A stretch of DNA of 64,000 bases from Bacteroidota bacterium (GCA_026391675.1 JAPLDQ010000042.1:62001-126000), one strand, 5' to 3'; shown: positions 16,587-25,076, counted from the first letter of the stretch. Translations and numbers: made by a program. Notes: generated from the sequence alone by a model not told the origin.

Positions 16587-17687
16587 ATGTCCGAAGATAA
16601 TCATAAAACAGTACTTACCCTCGATGCCGGTGGAACCAATTTCGTTTTTACCGCTATTGCCGCTAACAAAGAAATTGTAAGCCCGATACAGCTTCCTTCC
16701 AATGGAAACAATCTGAGCCTTTGCCTTCAAACCATTAAAGATGGTTTTACTGCTGTAAAAAAGCAACTGAAAGAAGCGCCGGCTGCCATTAGTTTTGCTT
16801 TTCCCGGTCCATCGGATTTCCCAAATGGCATTATCGGCGATTTATTCAATATGCCTGCATTCAGAGGTGGGGTTCCATTGGGTGGTATATTGGAAGAAGA
16901 ATTTAATATTCCTGTTTTTATCAATAATGATGGCGATTTATACGCTTACGGCGAAGCCATTGCAGGTTATCTGCCCTATATCAATCAGCTGATGGAAAAG
17001 GCAGGCAACGAAAAACGCTTCCGTAATCTGGTTGGATTTACACTGGGTACCGGTTTTGGTGCAGGTATCGTTCGTAACGGTGAATTGTATTTGGGTGATA
17101 ACTCAGGGGCTGCTGAGGTCTGGTTGCTCCGCAACCGTATCAATCCCACTACCAATGCTGAGGAAGGCATAAGCATACGTGCCATTAAGCGCGTTTATGC
17201 TGAATGTGCTAAGATTGATATTCAGAATTCTCCCGAACCAAAAGACATCTATGAAATAGGTATTGGCATGAAGCCCGGAAACCGCGATGCCGCCATAGAA
17301 GCTTTCCGCCAGATGGCAGTAATATTAGGTGATGTTATTTCCAATGTGCTTACACTTACCGATGGCATAGCCGTTATAGGCGGTGGTATTGCGGGTGCAC
17401 AGCAACTGATTATGCCGGCTTTGCTGCAGGAAATGAGAAGCAATTATATCAGTTATGGCGGCAATTCCTATCCGCGACTGGCACAAAGGGTCTGTAACCT
17501 CGATGATGCGGATGATTTGGAAGTCTTTATTAAGGGTGAAACCAAAGAAATCCTTATCCCCGGCACTTCAAGAACACAACAATACGATGCCATGAAAAGG
17601 GTAGGTGTTGCCTTCTCTAAAATCGGAACCAGTCAGGCTATTGCCTTGGGGGCTTATAATTATGCGGTTAATAAACTTGGGAATTAG
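16587..17687 (+). CDS. ROK-family sugar kinase-like protein
   Basis: The 366-residue actin-fold protein has the phosphate-1 motif LTLDAGGTNFVF, the FINNDGDLYAYGEA block with the catalytic Asp, GFTLGTGFGAGIVRNG (phosphate-2) and IAVIGGGIAGAQ. This is the layout of ROK glucokinases, N-acetylglucosamine and N-acetylmannosamine kinases. The ROK zinc finger (CxCGxxGCxE) is absent: the corresponding stretch is GDNSGAAEVWLLRNRINP. Given GH20 upstream and sulfatases downstream, phosphorylation of an N-acetylhexosamine is the likely role. There is no signal peptide, so it is cytoplasmic. The substrate is uncertain. Confidence 0.82.
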   Translation: MSEDNHKTVLTLDAGGTNFVFTAIAANKEIVSPIQLPSNGNNLSLCLQTIKDGFTAVKKQLKEAPAAISFAFPGPSDFPNGIIGDLFNMPAFRGGVPLGGILEEEFNIPVFINNDGDLYAYGEAIAGYLPYINQLMEKAGNEKRFRNLVGFTLGTGFGAGIVRNGELYLGDNSGAAEVWLLRNRINPTTNAEEGISIRAIKRVYAECAKIDIQNSPEPKDIYEIGIGMKPGNRDAAIEAFRQMAVILGDVISNVLTLTDGIAVIGGGIAGAQQLIMPALLQEMRSNYISYGGNSYPRLAQRVCNLDDADDLEVFIKGETKEILIPGTSRTQQYDAMKRVGVAFSKIGTSQAIALGAYNYAVNKLGN

Positions 17688-18030
17688 TTATTGGTTATTA
17701 GGTTATTAAGTTAATAAAGCGGTCAACGTAAATTCATAACTTACTACAAATTTTTACTTTATAAGAATAACTCAGAAATATACTTTTAAAATCTGTTTTT
17801 ATCCGCGTTTCCCTTTAGGGATCCGTTTAATCCGTGTTCCATATTTTAATATTAATTAAAACGAAAGAACATTAATAGCTAAAAGCCATTCAACAATCAT
17901 AGGATAAATTAAAAAACCACACTTTTGTTTTTAACTTTCTCTTTGGAAATCATTCAAAAAATATAGCTATTTTTGTTATAGCAAAATTTGCAAAAATTTT
18001 ATCCTCTTTTCATCTTAAAAGGCAGGCATC
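17688..18030. other. 343-base gap before the sulfatase genes
   Basis: No gene seen. It holds TTATTGGTTATTAGGTTATT repeats at 17690-17720 (same family as 8331-8385), a small hairpin TCCCTTTAGGGA at 17810-17821 within ATCCG(C/T)GTTT words, and the promoter box at 17968-17975. Confidence 0.5.
17968..17975 (+). promoter_or_regulatory. Bacteroidota -7 box for the first sulfatase
   Basis: TATTTTTG matches TAnnTTTG, 55 bases before the sulfatase ATG, and would start the sulfatase transcription unit. Confidence 0.6.
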
Positions 18031-20061
18031 ATGAAAACAAAAGCAATGTTTCCCCTTTCAACAGCTTTATTTTTACAGGGCGTTACTACATTGGCTCAGC
18101 AGAACCAGCAAAGGCCCAATATCATCTTTATCATGAGCGACGACCATGCCGCTAAAGCCATCAGTTGCTACGACGGCAGCATCAACAAAACGCCCAATAT
18201 CGACCGCATTGCCGCCAATGGAGTAAGATTCACCAATTGCTTTTGTACCAATGCCGTTAGCGGTCCCAGCAGGGCTGTTATACTCAGCGGTCAGCTTTCG
18301 CATCTGAACGGCATGATCAACAATGAGGTTACCTTCGATTCGGCAACGCTTACCCTGCCAAAAGTACTGAGAGCCAACGGCTACCAGACTGCTATCATCG
18401 GTAAATGGCATCTGAAAAGCAATCCCACCGGTTTTGATTTCTGGAAAGTACTGCCCGGACAAGGTGAATACTTTAATCCTGATTTTATCGAAAACGGTAA
18501 AAAAGTCCGCGAACAGGGCTATGTTACCGATCTGATAACTGACAATGCACTGAATTGGCTGAAAGATCGCGATAAAACCAAACCGTTTTTTATCATGATT
18601 CACAATAAGGCACCACACCGGCCCTGGCTTCCTAAATTTGAGAATGCAACGATGTATGATACGGTAAAGATTCCCCTGCCTTTTAATTTCTTCGACGACT
18701 ACAGTCACCGTGGCGATGCCGCTAAATTGCAGAAAATGATGGTAGCCAGGGATCTGGATTTAAATATTGACCTTAAACTTCCTGATGTCAATAATAAAGA
18801 TAATTATTTTTCAAACGTAAACAGATTAAGCGAAAGCGACCGTAAAATCTGGGACGAAATTTACCATAAGCGCAATAAATCCTATTTTGATGAGAATCCA
18901 CAGGGCGAAGCACTGGCCTACTGGAAATACAGACGCTATATCAATGATTACCTTGCTACCATAAAAACGGTGGATGATAATGTAGGCAGGATACTGGATT
19001 ATCTGGAAGCGAATGATTTATATAAAAATACCATAGTAATCTATACTTCCGACCAGGGTTTCTTCCTGGGCGAACATGGCTGGTTTGATAAACGATTTAT
19101 GTACGACGAAAGTTACCGTATGCCTTTAATCATCGAATATCCTGCAAAATTAAAACCCAGTATTACGAATAATCAAATGCTGATGAATCTTGATTTTGCA
19201 CCTACCATGCTCGATTGGGCCGGCATACAAAAGCCGGAACAGATGCAGGGCCTTTCTTTTGCCAATTATATTGATAATACTGAAAAATTAAGGGATGCAA
19301 CTTATTATCACTATTATGAATATCCCGGTGAGCATGCCGTAAAACGCCATTATGGCATCCGTACTGAAAAATATAAACTCATACATTTTTATTACGACAT
19401 TGATCAGTGGGAATTGTATGATTTGCAGAAAGACCCCCACGAAATGATGAATGTGTATAATGATACTGCCTATGCCGCAATTCAGAAGGAATTATTGAAA
19501 AAGCTGACGCAGCTGCAAACCGAATATAAGGATAAGAGTTATATCGTTCCTTTAGATTTTAAAACGATTGAAAACAAAGCCTTAGGATTGGATTATCTGT
19601 TGATAAACCAGCCTGCTCCAAAATATGCAGCTGGAGGAAAACATGCTATGTTGGATGGAAAAGTTGAAAATCCTGATTTTATTGCCACCGGAATTAACAG
19701 AAACTGGATTGGTTTCGAAAAGAATAATTTTGAAATGCAACTGGATGTAAAAAAACTTAAAATGCTAAACGAAATAGAAATTCGCTTTCTGGATATGCCT
19801 GAAGCTTGGGTATTTCAACCAGATACCGTTGAATTCCAGTATGTAAATAATACAGGTCAGCTCAAATCAGTTCAGGCAATAGCACTGACAAAGGAAAAAA
19901 GAAAGGCAGGTGGTCTTATCCTTCATTATAAGGCTACAATAGAAGATAAAAATATAGCAACGCTTAAAATAAAAGCCGTAAATCATGGCGTTTGTCCTCC
20001 CGGCCATGCTGGCGAAGGAAAACCGGCATGGATTTTTACGGATGAGTTGATCTTGAAATAG
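18031..20061 (+). CDS. Serine-type sulfatase, N-acetylglucosamine-6-sulfatase-like
   Basis: The 676-residue exported protein has a signal peptide ending near LAQQNQQ and the S1 sulfatase fold: metal site FIMSDDHAAK, formylglycine motif AVSGPSRAVILSG with Ser77 as the residue to be converted, GKWHLKS, HNKAPHRPW and TSDQGFFLGEHGW. The NKAPHR and early SCYD features resemble S1_11 N-acetylglucosamine-6-O-sulfatases that desulfate mucin and glycosaminoglycan ends. Activation needs the serine-competent maturase encoded at 22643. Residues 530-676 hold the C-terminal module shared with GH92 and GH20 (HGVCPPGHAGEGKPAWIF). Substrate assignment is inference. Confidence 0.92.
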   Translation: MKTKAMFPLSTALFLQGVTTLAQQNQQRPNIIFIMSDDHAAKAISCYDGSINKTPNIDRIAANGVRFTNCFCTNAVSGPSRAVILSGQLSHLNGMINNEVTFDSATLTLPKVLRANGYQTAIIGKWHLKSNPTGFDFWKVLPGQGEYFNPDFIENGKKVREQGYVTDLITDNALNWLKDRDKTKPFFIMIHNKAPHRPWLPKFENATMYDTVKIPLPFNFFDDYSHRGDAAKLQKMMVARDLDLNIDLKLPDVNNKDNYFSNVNRLSESDRKIWDEIYHKRNKSYFDENPQGEALAYWKYRRYINDYLATIKTVDDNVGRILDYLEANDLYKNTIVIYTSDQGFFLGEHGWFDKRFMYDESYRMPLIIEYPAKLKPSITNNQMLMNLDFAPTMLDWAGIQKPEQMQGLSFANYIDNTEKLRDATYYHYYEYPGEHAVKRHYGIRTEKYKLIHFYYDIDQWELYDLQKDPHEMMNVYNDTAYAAIQKELLKKLTQLQTEYKDKSYIVPLDFKTIENKALGLDYLLINQPAPKYAAGGKHAMLDGKVENPDFIATGINRNWIGFEKNNFEMQLDVKKLKMLNEIEIRFLDMPEAWVFQPDTVEFQYVNNTGQLKSVQAIALTKEKRKAGGLILHYKATIEDKNIATLKIKAVNHGVCPPGHAGEGKPAWIFTDELILK

Positions 20062-20215
20062 TTATGAATTATGAATTATAAGTTATAAGTTATGAGTGGC
20101 AAGTGATAAGCGATAAGCAGCTGCAGAACACATTCAAAATTCTGAATTCTACATTCTAATTTTAAAATTCAGCGAATTTCTGCGATAAACTCTGCTGAAC
20201 TCAGCGAGAAATAAT
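20062..20215. repeat. Repeat words between the two sulfatase genes
   Basis: The 160-base gap opens with GTTATGAGTGGCAAGTG then ATAAGCGATAAG, a copy of the repeat after GH92, followed by AAATTCTGAATTCTACATTC words and CAGCGAATTTCTGCG...CTCAGCGAGAAATAA, members of the CGC-rich family that flanks the GxxExxY gene. No promoter box was recognised, so the second sulfatase may be cotranscribed with the first. Confidence 0.6.
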
Positions 20216-20221
20216 AAATAT

Positions 20222-22153
20222 ATGAAAACATTAACAAAACTGGGATGTACCATATTGGCAGGCAGCACTTCACTGCTTGCTCATGCACAGCAGCAAAAAC
20301 TACCCAATATCATCCTTATTTACACCGATGATCAGGGTTATGGCGATTTGGGATGTTTCGGGGCACAGGGATATAAAACACCCAACATCGATAAACTCGC
20401 TGCCAACGGCATACGTTTTACAGATTTTTATGCTCCTCAGGCAGTAAGCTCTGCATCAAGGGCAGGTTTACTCACCGGCTGCTATCCCAACCGTATTGGC
20501 ATTGCCGGTGCTTTAATGCCCTACGATAATAAAGGCCTGAGCGATAAAGAAGTTACCATAGCCGAAATGCTGAAACAAAGGGGCTATGCAACGGCCATGT
20601 ACGGTAAATGGCATCTGGGCAGACAAGCCAAATTCCTGCCGGTGCATCATGGTTTCGACGAATATTATGGCATTCCCTATTCAGTGGATATGATACCAAT
20701 GGAATACGACGGTACTCCGCCTAAAAACGGAAAATCCAACTATCCGCCTTTACCAGTATTATGGAACGACAGCATCATTTCAAAACTAAACAGTTTACCC
20801 GGTATTGATACTTTAACAAGATTTCTTACGGAAAAATCATTGCAGTTTATTGATAAAAATAAAGATTATCCTTTTTTTATCTATTTCCCGCATCCCATGC
20901 CCCATGTACCGTTGGGTGTAACTGATAAATTCAGAAATACCACAGCACAGGGCAAATATGGTGATGTTATTACCGAAATAGACTGGTCGGTTGGCCAGAT
21001 TGTTGAAGAACTGAAGAAACAAGGCTTATTGGATAATACCCTGATTATTTTCACCAGCGATAACGGACCTTGGCTGAACTTTGGCAAGCATGCAGGTTCT
21101 GCCGGAGGATTGCGCGAAGGCAAGGGCTGCAGTTGGGAAGGCGGACAAAGGGTTCCCTGTGTAATGTATTGGAAAGGCCATATACCCAAGGGAATTGTGA
21201 GCGATAAAATTGCTTCGGCAATAGATATTTTGCCCACTTTGGCTGAGATTACAGGCGCTAAACTACCGGAAAACAAAATTGACGGTATCAGCATATTATC
21301 ATTAATGAAAGGAAATAAAAAAGCTGAGCCACGAAAAGTCTTTCTTTATTATTATGAGAACAACCAGTTGCAGGCTATACGCTATGGCGACTGGAAACTG
21401 GCCTATCCTCATACCTATCGTTCTTATCTGGGTGTGGAGGCGGGTAAAAATGGTATGCCGGGACCATACAGTTCTTCTACTTGTGGCAAGGAATTATATA
21501 ACCTTCGCACTGACAGGGCCGAAACAAAGAATGTTATCAATGAACACCCTGATATTGTAAAAGTAATTGACTCAATAGCCGCTGCTGCCCGAGAAGATTT
21601 GGGCGATTTTCTGCTGAATATGAAAGGTAAAAACAGACGTGAACCGGGTTTTTCCTATGTTTATAAGAATAAAGTTGAACATAAAGCTTTGGGTGCTGAG
21701 GTTAAATACAATACTGCTTATAGCGTAAAATATGATGGTGGCGGAGTTAAAGCACTTACGGATGGCAATACAGGATATTCCGATTATGCACACAAGGCCT
21801 GGCAGGGATTTGAAGGTGTGGATTTTAACGCTATCATTACATTAAAAGATACCACATTGGTAAGAACAATCAGAGTGGGTGTTTTACAGGATGAAAACGC
21901 ATGGATTTTCAGACCAAAAGCAATGAAAATAGAATATTCTCTGGATGGAATAAGCTATTTCCCTTTTGGTGAAATAGATGGTAAAGATTTTACTGAAACT
22001 TCAGTTCCTAATCGCCTGGAAGGAATTATTTCCGGTCCTTTAAAACTGAAATACTTAAGAATTCAGGTAGTGAATATGGGTAAATGTCCTGATAATCATC
22101 CCGGTAAGGGACTCCCGGCATGGCTGTTTATGGATGAGATTATTGTAAATTGA
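20222..22153 (+). CDS. Serine-type arylsulfatase A-like sulfatase
   Basis: The 643-residue exported S1 sulfatase has a signal peptide ending near LLAHAQQQ, metal site IYTDDQGYGDLGCFG, activation motif QAVSSASRAGLLTG, GKWHLG, FPHPMPHVPLG and FTSDNGPWLNFG. Ser76 in S-S-A-S-R would become formylglycine; Ala replaces the usual Pro, as in many Bacteroidota sulfatases. The GYGDLGCFGAQGYKTPN start is typical of arylsulfatase A-like enzymes acting on sulfated galactose or N-acetylgalactosamine, but substrate is not decided. Residues 494-643 carry the shared C-terminal module (AWQGFEGVD, NMGKCPDNHPGKGLPAWLF). Confidence 0.93.
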   Translation: MKTLTKLGCTILAGSTSLLAHAQQQKLPNIILIYTDDQGYGDLGCFGAQGYKTPNIDKLAANGIRFTDFYAPQAVSSASRAGLLTGCYPNRIGIAGALMPYDNKGLSDKEVTIAEMLKQRGYATAMYGKWHLGRQAKFLPVHHGFDEYYGIPYSVDMIPMEYDGTPPKNGKSNYPPLPVLWNDSIISKLNSLPGIDTLTRFLTEKSLQFIDKNKDYPFFIYFPHPMPHVPLGVTDKFRNTTAQGKYGDVITEIDWSVGQIVEELKKQGLLDNTLIIFTSDNGPWLNFGKHAGSAGGLREGKGCSWEGGQRVPCVMYWKGHIPKGIVSDKIASAIDILPTLAEITGAKLPENKIDGISILSLMKGNKKAEPRKVFLYYYENNQLQAIRYGDWKLAYPHTYRSYLGVEAGKNGMPGPYSSSTCGKELYNLRTDRAETKNVINEHPDIVKVIDSIAAAAREDLGDFLLNMKGKNRREPGFSYVYKNKVEHKALGAEVKYNTAYSVKYDGGGVKALTDGNTGYSDYAHKAWQGFEGVDFNAIITLKDTTLVRTIRVGVLQDENAWIFRPKAMKIEYSLDGISYFPFGEIDGKDFTETSVPNRLEGIISGPLKLKYLRIQVVNMGKCPDNHPGKGLPAWLFMDEIIVN

Positions 22154-22215
22154 TGCAGTAATGCGATAATGCGCTGATGCGGTGATGCTGTAATGAGTTA
22201 ATTAAAAAAGTTTAT

Positions 22216-22223
22216 TAATTTTG
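22216..22223 (+). promoter_or_regulatory. Bacteroidota -7 box for four-helix-bundle gene A
   Basis: TAATTTTG matches TAnnTTTG and ends 4 bases before the ATG, so the message would be essentially leaderless. If this is the start site, the left repeat arm is not part of the transcript from this promoter. Confidence 0.5.
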
Positions 22224-22227
22224 AGTA

Positions 22228-22599
22228 ATGGAAAAAGAAAATTTAATTTTAGATAAAAGTTTTGCGTTTTCACTTAAGATTATTGATTATGCTGAAATAT
22301 TAGAAGAAAGCAGAAAATATATTTTATCCAGACAATTATTAAAATCAGGAACTTCAATCGGTGCCAATATTAATGAAGCCCAAAGTTCAGAATCCAAGGC
22401 CGATTTTATACATAAATTAAAAATTGCGGATAAAGAAGCTTATGAAACTGAATATTGGCTAAAGCTTTGTAAATTCTCAAAAAATTACCCCAATCCGGAT
22501 GCTTTAATTGAAGAATTAGTCATCCTAAAAAACTACTTTCAAAAATCATTTCTACATCCAAAAAATCATTACATAAATAATACATTATTTCATATATAA
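22228..22599 (+). CDS. Four-helix-bundle protein (23S rRNA intervening-sequence family)
   Basis: The 123-residue protein has the family signature LLKSGTSIGANINEAQSSES, KADFIHKLKIADKEAYETEYW, and helical heptads throughout. This family (four helix bundle protein, S23/IVP) was first seen as the ORF inside intervening sequences of 23S rRNA genes, and is related to the Avd accessory protein of diversity-generating retroelements; members form pentameric barrels and are thought to bind nucleic acid. The molecular role of free-standing copies is unknown. It interrupts the sulfatase-maturase gene pair and is bracketed by inverted repeats. A second member is at 31913-32284. Confidence 0.9.
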   Translation: MEKENLILDKSFAFSLKIIDYAEILEESRKYILSRQLLKSGTSIGANINEAQSSESKADFIHKLKIADKEAYETEYWLKLCKFSKNYPNPDALIEELVILKNYFQKSFLHPKNHYINNTLFHI

Positions 22600-22642
22600 A
22601 TCATCGTATCAGCACATTACCGCATCATCGTATTAACACATT

Positions 22643-23803
22643 ATGATAAGAAAACCCCTCAATACCATCATCGTTAAAACCACGGGCTCACGCTGTAACC
22701 TGAACTGTGATTATTGCTTTTACCTTCGTAAAGACCTTGTTTACAATGATCAAAATGTTATGAAGGAAGAAGTTCTGGAGAACTTTATCCGTCAGCTTAT
22801 TGAACAGAGTGGCAGCAGTTTTGGAATTGTCTGGCAGGGTGGAGAGCCAAGTCTGGCCGGGGCTGCATTTTTCAGAAAAGCCATTTCACTGATGATTAAA
22901 TATGGTGAAGGCAAAAATAAACTCATCAGTAATTTATTGCAAACCAATGGCTATGCCTTAAGCAATGATTTAATCGATGTCCTGGCCGAATATTCCTTTC
23001 TGGTCGGTATATCCATTGATGGACCGGAAGATATACATAATGCATTCAGAAAGACAGCTTCAGGAAAAGGAAGCTGGAAAGAAGTAATGCGCAGTTGGCA
23101 AAAGCTTGAAGACAGAAAAATTGCAACAAATATCCTTAGCTGTATAACCGCAAATTCATCGAAACAAGCAGAAAGGATTTACATTTTTTTTAAAAAGCAT
23201 TCCATGCAGTGGCTGCAGTTTATTCCGGTAATGGAGTTTGATAAAAATGGTAGTATAGCTGATTTTTCAGTTTCAGCCAAAGATTGGGGCAATTTTATGT
23301 GTCAGATTTTTGATTTTTGGTATCAGGATTTTCTAAGTAATAATCAGCTACCATCCATACGCTTTATCGAAAATGCCTTTCAGGCTCACCTTGGCCTGGC
23401 GGCCGTTGAATGTACTTTTGCTGAGGAATGTGGTAATTATCTGGTGCTGGAACATAATGGTGATGTCTTTTCCTGCGATTATCTGGTTGGAACGGATACT
23501 AATCTTGGCAATATTGAGCAAAACAAGTTGATTGAGATGTTAAACAGCAATCAGCAGATTGATTTTGGAAAAGAAAAAACCAATATGCATACCGATTGCA
23601 ATAATTGCCGATGGTTGAGGTTCTGTTATGGAGGATGCCTGAAATACCGTGATAATGAAACAAATAAGAACTATTTCTGCGAATCATGGAAGCAGTTTTT
23701 AAATTACAGCGAATCACGTTTCGAATTAATTGCTGAACAATACATAAAAACACATCCTGAAGTTAAAAATACAAGCATAGATATTTCAGGATATTTTCAG
23801 TAA
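22643..23803 (+). CDS. Anaerobic sulfatase-maturating enzyme (radical SAM)
   Basis: The 386-residue protein has the radical SAM cluster motif SRCNLNCDYCFYL (Cys18, Cys22, Cys25) and a SPASM C terminus (CTFAEECGNYLVL, FSCDYLVG, CNNCRWLRFCYGGCLKYRD) that holds two auxiliary 4Fe-4S clusters. These features identify anSME, which oxidises the active-site Cys or Ser of sulfatases to formylglycine in the cytoplasm before export. Both sulfatases upstream are serine type, which the aerobic enzyme cannot use, so the pairing is functional. The ATG lies at the end of the right repeat arm of unit A, so its native leader may have been replaced. Confidence 0.95.
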   Translation: MIRKPLNTIIVKTTGSRCNLNCDYCFYLRKDLVYNDQNVMKEEVLENFIRQLIEQSGSSFGIVWQGGEPSLAGAAFFRKAISLMIKYGEGKNKLISNLLQTNGYALSNDLIDVLAEYSFLVGISIDGPEDIHNAFRKTASGKGSWKEVMRSWQKLEDRKIATNILSCITANSSKQAERIYIFFKKHSMQWLQFIPVMEFDKNGSIADFSVSAKDWGNFMCQIFDFWYQDFLSNNQLPSIRFIENAFQAHLGLAAVECTFAEECGNYLVLEHNGDVFSCDYLVGTDTNLGNIEQNKLIEMLNSNQQIDFGKEKTNMHTDCNNCRWLRFCYGGCLKYRDNETNKNYFCESWKQFLNYSESRFELIAEQYIKTHPEVKNTSIDISGYFQ

Positions 23804-24103
23804 ATTAATTTTCATCTCCTGAATAGACCTTTTTATGATGCAAATCCTGAACTTTGTCTAATAATTTTGTCAAATTACTTCTTATACTATAATATTGTAT
23901 TTTTATAAATTTAAGCATTAATAGTACTTTACTTATTTTAAATACTTTTATAGTGTCTTAGTGCCTTTGTGGCATAAACAGATTTGGCATAAACTTTGTA
24001 TTTAAAAACAAAAATAAAAAATAATTGTAGCGAGCAAAAAAATATATATTTTTGCAACATATTATCAGAAAATTAATTAATTAATCAAACACATAAAAAT
24101 TTT
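23804..24103. other. 300-base gap after the maturase gene
   Basis: No gene seen. It contains the repeat ATAGTGTCTTAGTGCCTTTG then TGGCATAA at 23950-23977, a close match to 27733-27760, and the promoter box of the next gene. Confidence 0.5.
24047..24054 (+). promoter_or_regulatory. Bacteroidota -7 box for the 24104 gene
   Basis: TATTTTTG matches TAnnTTTG, 49 bases before the ATG, leaving an AT-rich leader of about 40 bases. Confidence 0.6.
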
Positions 24104-24814
24104 ATGAAAAATTCATTAAAAACCGTATTCGTATTGATGGCAATTTTAGTTGCTTTTTCGTCATCAGTTTTTGCACAAAAAAAAGCAAAACCTTTTAGAG
24201 GTACCATTACCTATGAATTGAAATTTAGTGGAGATGGAATTGAACCGGCTCAATTGGCACAAATGCCAAAAGAACTTGTTATAAAAATATATGATAATCT
24301 CACATTAACTGAACAAGGACCAGCAACTGTTATCACCAACGGTGACTTAAAAAAGGTTTCTACAATTTATGATTTAAGTTCTTATGGGCTAAAAAAATAT
24401 TTAATTGTAAAAAAACAGGAAGAAGTTGAAAAAGATAATAAAGGAACTGTGATAAAATACATGGATGAAACAAAAGAAATCTTAGGTTATAAAGTTAAAA
24501 AAGCTGTAATTACTGCTGCTGTTAAAGAAGATGAAGAAGAAGGCAGTGGCGGTACAATTACAGTTTATTATACTGAAGAATTAGGCGGGCCTGAGGTAAA
24601 TTTTGGATCTGATATGTTCCACGGATTAAATGGAGTAGCTTTGGAATTTGAGGCAGTTACAAAAAAAATGACTTTTAAAGCTGTTGCTAAAGTTGTTGAA
24701 AAAGGAAAAGTTAAAGAAACTGATTTCTTAATCCCAACCGGATGTACAGAAACTACCATGGAAGCTTTCCAGGAAGAAATTAAAGCATTACGCGGCGGTG
24801 GAGGCGACGATTAA
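24104..24814 (+). CDS. Exported protein of unknown function
   Basis: I do not recognise this 236-residue protein with certainty. It has a clear signal peptide (TVFVLMAILVAFSSSVFAQ) and no membrane segment after it. The mature part is beta-rich, starting FRGTITYELKFSG, and reads like the secreted GLPGLI/DUF4412-type proteins of Bacteroidota, which have an ITYE-like strand and later an EILGYKVKKAVI strand. The end is acidic and glycine rich (LRGGGGDD). It has its own promoter and terminator, so it is a single-gene unit. It should be periplasmic or at the surface. Confidence 0.6.
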   Translation: MKNSLKTVFVLMAILVAFSSSVFAQKKAKPFRGTITYELKFSGDGIEPAQLAQMPKELVIKIYDNLTLTEQGPATVITNGDLKKVSTIYDLSSYGLKKYLIVKKQEEVEKDNKGTVIKYMDETKEILGYKVKKAVITAAVKEDEEEGSGGTITVYYTEELGGPEVNFGSDMFHGLNGVALEFEAVTKKMTFKAVAKVVEKGKVKETDFLIPTGCTETTMEAFQEEIKALRGGGGDD

Positions 24815-24835
24815 TCTTTAATCATTACGATACTT

Positions 24836-24870
24836 AAGCCTTTTTATCTTTTGGTGAAAAGGCTTTTTTT
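24836..24870 (+). terminator. Rho-independent terminator after the 24104 gene
   Basis: AAGCCTTTT (24836-24844) pairs with AAAAGGCTT (24857-24865), followed by T to 24870. It starts 21 bases after the stop codon. Confidence 0.88.
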
Positions 24871-25068
24871 ATTTTAATTTAGAATTCAGAATTCATAAGT
24901 TAGAATTTGAAACTTTGGAACCTCATAACTTCTAATTCTACCTTCTGCCTTTTTGTCATATTGAACGAAGAAATGCATCTCATTTTAAATCAAGATAATT
25001 CTACATTTTACATTACATCGTAAAAAAAGAACTGAAGAAATTTTAAAATATTGAAACAGTTTTTTTCT

Positions 25069-25076
25069 TACTTTTG
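25069..25076 (+). promoter_or_regulatory. Bacteroidota -7 box for ftsK
   Basis: TACTTTTG matches TAnnTTTG, 29 bases before the ftsK ATG. Confidence 0.6.

Larger units (their letters stand above)
22166..22644. mobile_element. IVS-like unit A: inverted repeats around a four-helix-bundle gene
   Basis: The left arm 22166-22202 (begins ATAATGCGCTGATGCGG) and the right arm 22608-22644 (begins ATCAGCACATTACCGC) are inverted copies: 28 of 37 positions match, and 4 more would pair as G-U in RNA. Between them lies only the four-helix-bundle gene. The unit fills the space between the second sulfatase and the maturase gene; the right arm runs into the maturase start codon. Mobility is inferred from the structure, not observed. 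Confidence 0.5.

Noticed and set aside
18073-18708. A 211-codon minus-strand frame opposite the first sulfatase gene
   Set aside because: Its length reflects the more GC-rich sulfatase coding region; the plus strand has all sulfatase motifs and the minus frame has none.
22228-22599. Diversity-generating retroelement, because Avd is related to four-helix-bundle proteins
   Set aside because: No reverse transcriptase and no template/variable repeat pair with adenine-biased differences were seen nearby.
22166-22644. IVS inside a ribosomal RNA gene
   Set aside because: The flanking sequence is a sulfatase and a radical SAM gene, not 23S rRNA.
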